From NCBI GenBank assembly GCA_003427395.1, contig BFEA01000302.1, positions 430,904 through 476,028 on the forward strand: a DNA stretch of 45,125 nt, in the 5' to 3' direction. The stretch is from Chara braunii. Lineage: Eukaryota; Streptophyta; Charophyceae; Charales; Characeae. The position numbers and the translations under genes are program-made. Shown in pieces: positions 31,811 to 41,389 of this stretch. Under the pieces are notes generated by a model that saw nothing but the letters and a program-made list of their open reading frames with translations, had not been told where the DNA came from and ran no database searches. Position 1 is the first letter of the stretch; the number at the start of each line of letters is the position of its first letter.

Positions 31811-32480
31811 TTCAATTTTTGCATTTTTTAAGTTAGCTTTATTTTACTTTGTTCAATTTTAATATTTTTTTGGATAAATTTGTTTCTCATATCTGGCTTT
31901 GTATAAATTTTGGAAAGATACTTCTCCTACTAGAAGCCCTGCCGAAATTTGTGCAAATTCAATAAGTTAGTTAAACTTTGACTTTCACAAAGTTCGATTT
32001 TTCCAACTTCATATATGATTTAGTACAAATTTGGAAAGCTTACCTCCGTAAAGGAGATGCTAACCAATATTTTACTAATTCAGAGAGTTAGACAGAATTT
32101 GGGTTTGTAAAGTCAGATTAGTTTTTAGATTTCGTATTTAACTTTTTATAAATTTTGGAAAGACACTTTTCATACGGGAAGCGCTGCCGAAATTTATATA
32201 AATCTAAAGTATTGGTTAAATTCTATCCTGACATAATTCAAGTTTCGTCTTGAGTTCAGATTTGATTTAGTATAAAGCATAAAAGTTTATCTCTCTAAAG
32301 GAGATGCTGCCTACATTTTTACTAAATCAAGGAGATAGATAAAATTTAACTTTTAAAGTTAGAAAATCGTTTTCAGATTTTATATTCAGTCTCATATAAA
32401 TTATGCGAAGGCGTTTTTCCTATAGGAAACTCTACCGAAATTTTCTATATTTTAGAGGGGTTATAGTATTTTAAGAACCT
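31810..32480 (-). repeat. copy C, M4 nested hairpin array
   Basis: Six units run between TTTGGAAAG and CCGAAATTT. Inner arms are CTTCT/AGAAG, CCTCC/GGAG, CACTTTTC/GGGAAGCG, ATCTC/GAGAT and GTTTTTCC/GGAAAC. Period is about 110 bp, as in copy A. The inner stems differ from unit to unit and most remain complementary. Confidence 0.65.
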
Positions 32481-32559
32481 TGAGAGTTTTATAGTCTACC
32501 CTCACGTAATCAAGATACTACTGAAATTCCTGATAGTTCAGATAAGTGTCAGGAGACTC

Positions 32560-33076
32560 AGTGAGTTAGGGAGATAGGATTATTTTATAATCACTCAAGC
32601 ACGACTTGGGCACTGGTACGTGTTGTGTTGCATATCACTTGTATTTCAGATTGACTCAAGGCTTGACTAGTTTCAAGTTGATCCTACGAGGATCATCTTC
32701 TGTTATCTTTTGATAACAGGTTGGTTTTCGGCTCAACTCTAGTTCATTATCGCTACTCAACCTAAGATCTTAGCCCTTTGGATTGAAATATTTCTTTGGG
32801 TTTTTACCTGGACTTTTATTAAATGATCGTTTAAAAAGGAATGAGTGTTTTATTGTGGAAGGTTGGACAAAGGTTGGAGTTTGTGTGACTAAGGCAAAGG
32901 GGATGAAGTGCAAAGAGTGGTTGAAGTTGATCATGTGTACTGTGTACTCGTCGAAGTGGATTTTCGATGTGATTGCAAGCATATTTATTAGTCGAAGTCC
33001 ATATTTGATTTTTGTCTATGATCATACGTATATTTTTGAAGAGAGCCACACTGTGATTGCGAGAAGTGATTGTCTC

Positions 33077-33111
<35 letters not shown>

Positions 33112-33165
33112 CGCCCCTCAGACCAAGATGATGGCGATTACAGTTGCTCACTGATCCATTGTCTA
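32560..33165 (-). mobile_element. copy C, M3 module
   Basis: Complement of the M3 modules in A and D. Hairpins GATCCT/AGGATC (32680-32694) and CTGTTATC/GATAACAG (32700-32719) are perfect. CTAAGATCTTAG near 32763 is a palindrome at the place of GGGCTAAAGCC in copy A. A TA microsatellite (33078-33109) lies inside. Confidence 0.65.
33078..33109. repeat. TA microsatellite
   Basis: Uninterrupted TA dinucleotide run of about 15 units. Confidence 0.95.
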
Positions 33166-33443
33166 CTTACTTTCACAAGCTCTCTCTGGCGAGTGGCCTC
33201 TACCATCATGTATGTTACTGTAATGTACAGTAACATGAACTTGGCCAAGACCAGCATTCAAAGGTCGTTGAAACTAGAAGCAAAACTTATCAAAAATCAT
33301 TGTGCATAGCTTTCATTTTGAATTGAATGTCATGTATGATATGTACCAATTACCCACCCGTTCGGGTGGGGTTTCAATCTTTCTTGTTTTATAGTACGTG
33401 TGATAAATTGAGAAGCGGCTTGTTTCATTTCATGCGTTGACAA
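33166..33443. other. copy C segment between M3 and hammerhead
   Basis: No gene. Two strong hairpins: ATGTTACTGT/ACAGTAACAT (about 33207-33232) and CCCACCCG/CGGGTGGG with a two-base loop (about 33353-33370). The second would form a very stable RNA stem. Confidence 0.5.
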
Positions 33444-33577
33444 CATATATATATCGTCACAAACAGAACTGCCCGGTAAAACCGTAGGCAGAGAGAGAGA
33501 AGAGGACAACAAACGAGGGGCTGTGACAAACTGTTTCGTCGGAGTTTCACCGACTCATCAGGAGATATATATATATC
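33444..33577 (-). ncRNA. hammerhead ribozyme core (possibly decayed)
   Basis: On the minus strand, CTGATGA (33555-33561 in plus coordinates) is followed by stem II GTCGG/CCGAC (33550-33554 with 33538-33542, loop TGAAACT). Next comes GAAAC (33533-33537). This is the complete conserved hammerhead core in correct order and spacing. ACAG continuing from GAA can pair with CTGT (33463-33466) as stem III, leaving GTT as the cleavage triplet. The outer TA tracts (33445-33455 and 33564-33577) can form stem I. Stem I next to the core is imperfect and one base appears extra, so activity is doubtful. Self-cleaving hammerheads are known in retroelements and retrozymes. Confidence 0.6.
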
Positions 33578-34354
33578 CAAGGTTGTCGGCGTTCGGGACG
33601 GGCCGAACGCCCAAACCCGAACCCCGGAACGTACGGGACCCCTTCGGAAGGCGTTCGGTCGTTCGGGCCGAACGCGGACCAAAAAAAAAAAAAACAAAAA
33701 AAAAAACGAAGTTTTCAAAAAATTCCGAAAAACAACTATGTTATGGAGAAAAATAAACTAAACTACATTTGCCTGGGCACTACATCCAAATTCTTTACCA
33801 AATTTGAATTAAAAATCAAATACATAAAAATAAACACTATGATAAAAATAAGAAAAAATAAAAAGAGAATTAAAATGAGTGAGTCTGCTAGCACCTTTTT
33901 GACACCGCCATCTTTGTCGATTTTTAATTATTTTTTGGCATTGGCAAATGCCCTGAAAATTTACAGATATATATCTGACATAATCAATAACTCATTAAAA
34001 AAGTTTCAAAAAATAATAAATTTTTTTAGGCCCCGAAATTAAGTGAAAACAAAAGGTTAAAAGTGAAAAAAAGTAAAATAGTGAGTGGGCGAGCACATTT
34101 TGACACCCCCATCTTTTATGATTTTTAATGTTTTTTTGGCTTAGCAGAATGGCTTCAAAATTTATAGGCGTGTAGGTTACATCATAGAGAACTCACAAAA
34201 ACAAATTCAGAAAAAAAAAAAAAAAATTTAGGCCCCTAGAAAAATTTTGGCGGGGGACGAACCTGGAGGTGTTCGGCCCCCGAACGGGACCCCGAACGCC
34301 CGAACGTTCGGGGGCCAGCCCTGGGCCCCCAGAACGTTCGGTCAGGTAACCCTG
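33578..34354. mobile_element. hAT-like non-autonomous transposon, 777 bp
   Basis: The ends are CAAGGTTGTCGG on the left and, inverted, CAGGGTTACCTGACC on the right, the CARGGTT start expected of hAT elements. An 8-bp duplication flanks it: TATATATC (33570-33577) and TACATATC (34355-34362), seven of eight matching. Subterminal regions are rich in GTTCGG and CGAACG, and the centre is AT-rich with two related blocks (about 33880-34040 and 34080-34250). No transposase frame exists, so movement would need a partner in trans. It interrupts the hammerhead's outer TA stem. Confidence 0.75.
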
Positions 34355-34394
34355 TACATATCGAATGTTTGTTTGGTCTATTGTGATCGTGTGT

Positions 34395-34880
34395 AAGGAT
34401 CAAGCGGATTCACGTTGAGAGAAAAGAGAGATCTCCCTTTTGCTTTTTGCTTTTTTGAATTATTTTAGTTGAAAGTTGATGCCCGTGACAACCATCAAAG
34501 TCAAACCCCTTGACCTGTCTCGAGGCCTCCAATGATGGAGCTCGTCTCCATGGCCATAAGGGGTGACCACCACAAAAGGTCGGAACCCGTATACCACCCA
34601 CTTTTCGCAAGGTGCAGAAGAGGGTGTGTTCCTCAACCGCCTTAGTGGTTGTCTAGCGTCAAGAGATTAACCCCTCAACGCGAGTGTCAGCCGACAGTTG
34701 AGTGTCGAAAGTAACCTTCGAGACCACTAAGGGCTTCATGATTATAGGTACTACACAATACCCCATCACTGTGATTGCTTGCGTATTCATGCATAGCTAA
34801 TTGATGTAACTAAAGTCTGAGTCACCTCGATATTTTATTCAGAGTCTTGCGAGAGATACTCGTTTGTTCTGCTTGGTAAA
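34395..34880 (-). mobile_element. copy C, M2 module
   Basis: Complement of the other M2 modules: TCAAACCCCTTGACCTGTCT, CGCAAGGTGCAGAAGAGGG, GGTTGTCTAGCGTC, TTAACCCCTCAACGCGAGTG, GACAGTTGAGTGTCGAA and GCTTGCGTATTCATGCAT. The hairpin near 34607-34620 is TTCGC/GCAGAA-like. This differs again from copies A, B and D at the same place. Confidence 0.7.
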
Positions 34881-34899
34881 GTTTTGGGTCAAGTGTGGA

Positions 34900-35372
34900 A
34901 AAAGGGACTAGGCACGATTTACTTATGGAGTTTGATTTTCTTTTGTGAGATGTATTCTCGTGGTTAGATCCGACTGTCCTAGTCGACCGGCGTAGGGTCG
35001 TGATTAAGAGATCAGCGTCTCGGACGACGATTCGTGCACGGGTCCGATTCAGGCGTTAACCACATGTACCCCCTATGCTACAACGAACGAGAAACACCCT
35101 CGGTCAAGCCACCTCTGCGATTGCATACGAAAAACCTTCGCAAGTGGTTCGGTAGCTCGGTGGGGATACGCCCACCTAAGGGATGGTGACAGCTCCCGCA
35201 GGTGGAGGTAAGTTGTGCCTCGCATGCCCCTATCATGTCGTAGGGGTTTGCGAGAGGTATGGCTGGCGCACTCAGTCGGAGCGGCAACGCTATACGACGA
35301 AGTTGTGCAAATCCTGCGTGATGCAGCATGAAGGATCCCCTTCGTGGGACCAATATGCTCGACACTGCCACA
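34900..35372 (-). mobile_element. copy C, M1 module
   Basis: Complement of M1: CCTAGTCGACCGGCGTAGG, ACCCCCTATGCTACAACGAA, CTCGGTCAAGCCACCTCTGC, GGGGATACGCCCACC, CCCTATCATGTCGTAGGGG and ATCCTGCGTGATGCAGC. An A-box-like TAGCTCGGTGGG lies at 35153-35164 on plus. It starts (minus sense) about 80 bp from the 26S fragment and runs away from copy B, so C and B are divergent. Confidence 0.75.
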
Positions 35373-35454
35373 CTCGCTCCCTCTACTATTAGCGCACTCA
35401 ACAGACTGGTCCGCAATTCTAATTATGCGGAGGGAGATTTTCAGATGAAAAAAA

Positions 35455-35890
35455 AAAAAAACGCTACCAAGAGGTTCGATCGGTCTTTCATTCCCATACC
35501 CATCTCCGACGAATGATTTTGCGCCCCGTCATCTCAGCTATCCAAAGGGAAACTTCGGAGCGGCCTGCCACTAGATGGTTCGCCTAGTCCCTCGCCCCTG
35601 TGCCTAAATCCGACAAATGCTTGTATGTCACACTTGCAGCGGTCTCCCCACAATGCCCCGGGCCGCTCCAGCCAAACACTGCTCACCTCTTTCGAGTCTC
35701 AACGGGCATGCTCACACTCAAACCACTTGCGACAGATTCGCAGGTGGCGAACGGTGCACCCGCAGAAGGTTTCCGCCACTCAGGTTTCTTCCACCTCATG
35801 GGCTAAATCACCCAACAGCTCGCATGCACTTTGACCACCGTTTGCCCGTGTTTCGGCGTGTTCTCAAGTCGGGTAGGATCAAGGAATTTC
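35455..35890 (-). pseudogene. 26S rRNA-derived pseudogene, partially duplicated
   Basis: The plus strand is the diverged reverse complement of the 5' part of 26S rRNA. The main segment (about 35543-35885) runs from AGCTATCC..GGGAAACTTCGGAG through CTCACCTCTTTCGAGTC, GGGCATGCTCACACTC, GGCGAACGGTGCACCC and TTTGCCCGTGTTTC, in rRNA order. A second, shorter copy (about 35466-35540) repeats GGTTCGATCGGTCTTTC to ATTTTGCGCCCCGTCATC just before it, next to an A run (about 35450-35461). There are many substitutions and small gaps, so it is an old copy and cannot be functional rRNA. Confidence 0.8.
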
Positions 35891-36793
35891 TTTAGTATCC
35901 CGAATATGCAAGAACCCTGACGGGCCAGTCAAAAGAGGCGTGTGCTCAAGGTCCTCGACTGCTGTGACAGTCACCGGTGGGGGGTTTCAATCGCTCCCCA
36001 ACACAATGGTGGTCACAGCAGCCCATGTTGACAGACACCCCACGTCCAACAAGGGGGCGACGAGACAGACTGTCGTTCAAGCCTCGACACGTAGCCCAAG
36101 GTTAGGGGTCGTCTACTCAAAGAGGACAAAAAAACTAAAAATGATAATAATAATAACAACAATAATAATAAGAGTAATTAGAACTACGAAAAAACAAAAA
36201 CGAAAGGCGAGGGAAGGGCAGGGGACTGCTAGTACCACCTTGGCCCCGTCGCTTGGGCCCCGCGGACAGCAAAACCATGAGGGATAGCCTCGCTGGGCTT
36301 TCAACCCTTTGGCCTCTCCCGGGTGAAAGTCTGACACAGTAACCAATAGTGTTAGGCCCAAGGCTGAGTCTAGCACTAGTGGAAACCCACATAAACGGGT
36401 ATGGCTACGCATGTAGGTCCACTAAGCACTATTATGACCACTCTTTCGGCCTACCGGCCTAACCCACGGCTGCCAAGCTCCCGCGCCTACCTCGTGGCCG
36501 CTCGTTTTCGCAGTCCTGCCCTTATATTCATTCCGCTCATTACACAAAATCGGGTTGCAGTTGACGTCATCCTCCACACGAACGCAATTGCACCATGATC
36601 ACTTCAACAGAAAAAAAAAGTATTTCCTAATTTTAATAAAAAAATTGTCGGAAGAAACGCATGCCCTAAAATATCAATAAGAAAATATCATGCGCGCCTC
36701 AAAATTCCACGCCCCCACACTCTCTACTTCTAGTCAACCATTCCGTCAATGTAAAGGAAAACACAACCGCGACTCGCGCGGTATATTCAAATT
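35891..36793. other. no gene
   Basis: GC-rich sequence with an AAT/AAC microsatellite near 36138-36175. It links the rRNA fragment and the coding remnant, as 25813-27060 does at the first locus. No domains were recognised. Confidence 0.4.
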
Positions 36794-37020
36794 TCAGACC
36801 AAACTCATTATTGTATCACTTGCCAAAACCTGGGCGGATACCTTCATAAGGGTATCTGCATCGACAACACGTTCATACTTTGTCAGAAACTGCTTCACTA
36901 ACACATAGTTGTATTGATCCATCTTCTCAAGATCGTCTTTGGTCAGTTTTTCCTCACCTAGTCGATATGTTTCCCACAAGTCATTATGAAACTTACCCCA
37001 TGATGACCCCGCTGTCGGGC
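36794..37020 (-). pseudogene. unidentified coding remnant, copy 2
   Basis: The minus-strand frame reads as a normal soluble protein segment: GSSWGKFHNDLWETYRLG, then acidic and Lys-rich EEKLTKDDLEKMDQ, then VLVKQFLTKYERVVDADTL and VSAQVLASD. The stretch matching VDADTLMKVSAQV is homologous to the remnant at 27061-27275. The frame is cut at its N-terminal side by the M1 start of copy B (37019-37024), which supplies the apparent ATG. The protein therefore once extended further. I do not recognise the family. Amino-acid composition argues against chance. Confidence 0.45.
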
Positions 37021-37430
37021 ACATCGGTCCCACAGAGGGGACCCTCCCCGTCGCATCACGGGGGATTTTGCAGGACTTCATCGTAGAGCGTTGTCGCTCC
37101 AGCCGAGTGTGTCAGCTATACCTCTCGCGAACCCCTACGACAGTATAGGGCCACGCGAGGTACAACTTACCTCCACCTGCGGGAGTTGTCACCATCCCTT
37201 AGGTGGGTGTATCCCCGCCGAGCTACCGAACCACATGCGAACGTTTTTCATATGCAATCGCAGAGGTGGCCCGACCGAGGGCGTTTCTCGTTCGTTGTAG
37301 CATAGGGCGTATGCGGAGTTAACGCCCCAACCGGACCCGTGCGCGAACTATTGCCCGAGGCGCTGATCTCTCGAACGCGATCCTACACAGATCAACTAGG
37401 ACGGTGGAATCTAACCACGTGAGACGTCTC
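37019..37430 (+). mobile_element. copy B, M1 module
   Basis: It starts GCACATCGGTCCCACAGAGG with hairpin GGTCCC/GGGGACC. It then has CTCGCG with inner CCCTA/TAGGG, GTACAACTTACCTCC, CCGAGCTACCGAACC, TTGTAGCATAGGGC and CAACTAGGACG. Its first bases replace the reading frame of the coding remnant, giving one clean element boundary. Confidence 0.8.
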
Positions 37431-37529
37431 ACAAAAACTAAAATTGAACTTCATACGTAAATCGTGCCAAGTCCTTTTTTCCACTCTAGACCCAGAACTT
37501 TTATCAATTGGATCAGACGAGTATCACAT

Positions 37530-37960
37530 GCGAGACTCTGAATAAATATCGAGGCAATACATGTCTTAGTCATATCGACTAGCCATGCATAAATACGCAA
37601 GCGGTCGCAGTGATGGAGTACTCTATAGTGCCTATAATTATGAGGCCTTCAGAGGTCTCGATGGTCACCTTCGACACTCAATTGTCGACTGACACCCGCC
37701 TTGAGAGGTCAATCTCTCGACGTTAGACAACCACCGAGGCGGTTGAGAACCACACCATCTTCTGCAACATGCAGAGAGTGGGTTGTACACAAGTTCCGAC
37801 CTGTGGTAACAGTCAACTCTCGTGGCCTTGGAGGCGAGTCCCATTATTCAGGGTCCGGATAGAAATCAAGGGGTTTGACTTTGACGACTGCCACAGACTT
37901 CAACGTCCAACTATAAAAAATCTATAAAAAAATGCAAAGGTAAAGAGGGATCTGCCATTT
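37530..37960 (+). mobile_element. copy B, M2 module
   Basis: GAATAAATATCGAGGC, ATATCGACTAGCCATGC, TACGCAAGCGGTCGCAGTG, hairpin TCGACA/TGTCGA, CTTGAGAGGTCAATCTCTCG and hairpin TCTGCA/TGCAGA (37761-37775) are followed by AAGGGGTTTGACTTTGACG and CAACTATAAAA. M3 is missing: M4 follows immediately. Confidence 0.75.
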
Positions 37961-37974
37961 TTCTTGATACAAAT

Positions 37975-38335
37975 TGTCCTAAATCTGAAAGTAATCCTTA
38001 CTTCACAAAGTCAAATTTTGTCTAACTTCCTGAATTAGTAAAAATTTGGCCAGCATCTCCTTTCGAAAGGTAGGCTTCCAAAATTCGTACTAAGTCATAT
38101 ATGAAGTAAGAAAAGTTGAACTTTGTGAAAGACAAAATTTAATCAACTCCTTAGATATGCAGAAATTTCAGCAGCGTTTCCCATAGGAAAAATGTTTTTC
38201 CAAAATTTATACAAAGTCAAGTAAAATAAATGATCCAAAAAAAATCCAAAAATTGAACTAAGTAAAATAAAGTTAACTTAAAAAATATAGAAATTGAACT
38301 AATGCCTACAACTTCAGCACATGGCGAGCATCTAA
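37975..38335 (+). repeat. copy B, M4 nested hairpins
   Basis: Three units. The first has CCTTTC/GAAAGG directly joined, the second CGTTTCC/GGAAAxxTG. Outer CAAAATTTATA is conserved. CAGCACATGGCGAGCATC after the array matches A and D. Confidence 0.65.
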
Positions 38336-38509
38336 AGTACTACCTATCAAAGTCACGACTAAGAACAAGTAGAGCTCACACTCAACCACATGCAAGTCCA
38401 TACCACAATGAGTAAGTACTCTCTCCAATTCACCCCAAGTTGTTTTCACACAAATAGTTCATCATCTCTCAGTTGAGTAAGGCCCCAATACCCTAACTTA
38501 CATATGACA

Positions 38510-39110
38510 TAAAAAAGTTAAGCCAAACCAAAGCCACATTGCTTAACATTTACCCTTCGCATACACAAAACAAAGGGCACTACTACTTCACTTTTTTTTT
38601 TGTAGTTAGTTGGACCAAACCGAAACCTCATTGTCTAGCCCTGCCAAATGTTTAATATCCAGATTTATAATAACTTTATGAACCCCTTTAATCTTTTGAA
38701 GACTAAGACTGAGCCAAATCGAAGCCACATTGCTCACTGTGCCTTAAAATACCTTTGTTGTATTTTTAATTATACATTATCTTCTCCTTTTTGTGAGAGG
38801 CTATAGTCATACCAAACCGAAGCCACATTGCTTAGTCCTCCGTCCAAACCTCCCTAAAAAAAAAAACAAGTAGTTGGATCTGACCGAAGTTACATTACCC
38901 AACTTTTAAACTTTTTCAACAGACAAATCACGACGGGGATCACAACCAGACCCGACCGAAGTCACACTGTCTGACTGCTTAGATAACAACTTACAGGGGT
39001 ACGACAATCAGACCTGACCGAAGCCACATTGTTTGACTGTAAGGAAAACAAACAATACGATAGTCAAGTCTTACTGTAGCCAAATTGCTTAGCTAGGGAG
39101 GAAACAAAAA
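38510..39110 (+). repeat. copy B, M5 array: eight hairpins with a different loop
   Basis: The loop is close to CAAACCGAAGCCACATT rather than copy A's. Arms are GTTAAGC/GCTTAAC (38517-38547), TTGGAC/GTCTAG with two wobbles (38610-38638), TGAGC/GCTCA (38710-38736), AGTTGG/CCAACT (38872-38904), CAGAC/GTCTG (38947-38973), TCAGAC/GTTTGA with one wobble (39008-39036) and AAGT/GCTT (about 39066). One unit at 38805 is poorly paired. Linkers are unrelated. Confidence 0.85.
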
Positions 39111-39299
39111 TAAACAATAGGAGACCAATTATTGCATGCAAAACTACCTTTTTTCCACCCTTCCTCAGTTCATCCATCTCTGTCTGATTTTAAACAAGCA
39201 AACGAAAAAGAAAATTGAACTGTGCGCATGCATTCCTTTTAGTTTATTCTAACTTAGTCTAGAAAAGTCAAACAGAAAACTTGTAGGGGTGCATGCAGT

Positions 39300-39720
39300 A
39301 TAATCGGACACTCATAGGGAGATGTACTCATAAGGGTTTTAACAGGGATTTGTGGACGGAGTCGAAGGGTTACCACTCAATTCCCTGACTCCATAATTCC
39401 TCCTGAGTTCCGGCAGAGCTCCCACAATCGGTGGGTGTACTTCCCACAAAGCCTTGATGCGGTCCTATGGGTTGCAATCCCGCCAGCCGCCTTCCTCTCA
39501 TAACCACAGACTAGACTGAGAGTAAAAAGGGCAGAAGGAGGGGTTTCAGACTCTCGAGATACAGGAGAGGGACAAACTCAACTCGCAAGAGAGCGCTTTG
39601 AAATCTTAAATCGCCTGAGGGCCCCGCAATGGCAGTCAGTAATCACAGTGGATGTTATATCACACTTGTCAAGATGCAGCATAGCAACCTCCTGACAGCC
39701 CTCCAAGCCGCAACAGTGAT
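39300..39720 (+). mobile_element. copy B, end module
   Basis: CCACTCAATTCCCTGACTCC, CTCCTGAGTTCCGGCAGAGC, ACAATCGGTGGGTG, TATGGGTTGCAATCCCGC, AGCCGCCTTCCTCTCATAA and GGGCCCCGCAATGGCAGTC match copies A and C. Confidence 0.7.
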
Positions 39721-39799
39721 CCTTCTGCAGAGTTCGATCACCCTTCGAAAGCTATGATGTCTCTCTCCTGACCAACTCGCGGCTACGCAGCTCTAAACA

Positions 39800-40950
39800 A
39801 TCGTTTTTTGAATAGTGTCGACCCCTGTGCTCTATTCAAAGTGCAGGTGATAATGCGGCGTTACTAAGCAAAATGGTCGCACGAGCAACAACTGAGTACA
39901 GTGATCAAACCATGCCCAACAAAAGGCTCTACAAGGGCCATACTATGATAATACACAACAATGCACAACAAAAATACAATAACATCTGCAACTACACAAT
40001 GTTATGCTTCTGATAAATGCAAATGGCCACACCTGAAAACTCAACCGCAGCACCGCGACGTCGCATAAGTAGCTTAGAGGCACCCAGCATTAGCAGCGTG
40101 ATGTTATGGCATCAACTACTTTTTACCAGTCTGGTTGGGCCAGTGAAAGTTGTGGCCCGAGTTTGACCAACAACAGCCAAGTGTGAACTAACAGTCACGG
40201 TAACTGCACTGCAACAGCATTCTAAAACCTAGCTACGGGAGTACTAAGCGAAATACTCACTTATGGTGCAGTCTCGACAGCAGTTCCTCGGTCTCATCAT
40301 TAGTGGTCTGTATGTAAGTAGTAGCTACTGCTGATACAACAGTACTCCAGACTCAGGAGCGACAACAGTCTCAGTACAGCAGCAAGGGTAACCACCACAG
40401 AGGAAACCAGTAGCAAAAATGTGTCTAGATTGGCTACAACAATATTTTGTGCCCCCTAGCAATAGTGCTAACAACCCACGCAAACCTCTAGCCAAAACAA
40501 TTGTTATTCTAGCTTGAAAAATAACAGCAGTCGTATAAACCACCTGTTGCCCATACTAAAGGTATCGTAGTACAACGAGTCGGGATCAGCGAACGGTGCT
40601 CCCAAATGTAGGTACGTTTTTCTGCTTTCTCTGATTCAATCTTCTTCCCATTGCTAACTTTTCTCCGTCTCGCTATTCAGTCCGCTTCTTCCTCCACTTG
40701 TGGCTTAGAGGCCCAGACTACAATTACTACACAGTTCCTCAGCCTCTGAATTGACAATGCATCTTGTTGGCATCAACAACAACAACTGTCATAACTGTCA
40801 TATAGCATGGCAACATTGCCAGGAAACACAACTTAGGAAGGTCACGCTTGGATAGAGCACACCCCCAATGCTCTATTTCACGGTGCGGGTGAAATCCAAC
40901 AATACACAACAAAACAGCAGTGCGCACCGCAGTTATGCTCAGTAGTTGTA
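39800..40950 (+). mobile_element. copy B, distal tail, first part
   Basis: No gene. Two hairpins of the GAATAGAG family (39812-39840 and 40854-40878) flank about 1 kb that is rich in AACAACA-type sequence. They link this tail to 30083-30112 in copy C and to the arrays at 14.5-17.5 kb. Confidence 0.45.
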
Positions 40951-40959
40951 GCTAAAACT

Positions 40960-41385
40960 TCGTCAGTGCGAATGAGTCACGCACTTCGCAGTGCGGAGCG
41001 AAGCACAACACCAATTCATAAGGTACTTACTCATTGTTTGATTTGTGCGTCCGCTGCAATAAGAATGAAGCTTTCCTCCGATCGTGGAAAGATGCATCGA
41101 CCAAATTGCCTGCCTTCGTTGGTAAGTACCTTTTTTTTTTTCTCTCTCTCTCTCTCTCTCGCGCGCGCACGTATCCCGTTCTCATAGGATCTTGCCACGA
41201 CCTTGGCCAGATTCTGGCAATTCAAAATAAGCGCGGATAGACCAAGCCTCGCACACGCAAGCACCAGCACGACACAGTCCTACGACTCACCGAGTGTAGA
41301 GAATGACTCTTCTGCCAGAACATGGAGAGATGCATTGTTTTGTTCTCTGCAGTTCCGCTCGCCTCCGACCAGGTACGTAGCTCGA
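40960..41385 (+). repeat. two repeated units with donor-like GTAAGT/GTACGT
   Basis: GAATGAAGCTTTCC and GGAAAGATGCAT (about 41063-41097) recur as GAATGACTCTTC and GGAGAGATGCAT (about 41300-41335). Each is followed by a donor-like GGTAAGTACC (41121) or CAGGTACGT (about 41369). AAGGTACTTAC (41020-41030) is exactly complementary to GTAAGTACCTT (41122-41132), closing a 110-base stem-loop. Confidence 0.5.
41131..41170. repeat. T/CT/CG low-complexity tract
   Basis: Poly-T passes into CT repeats, then CG repeats. Confidence 0.9.
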
Positions 41386-41389
41386 CTTC

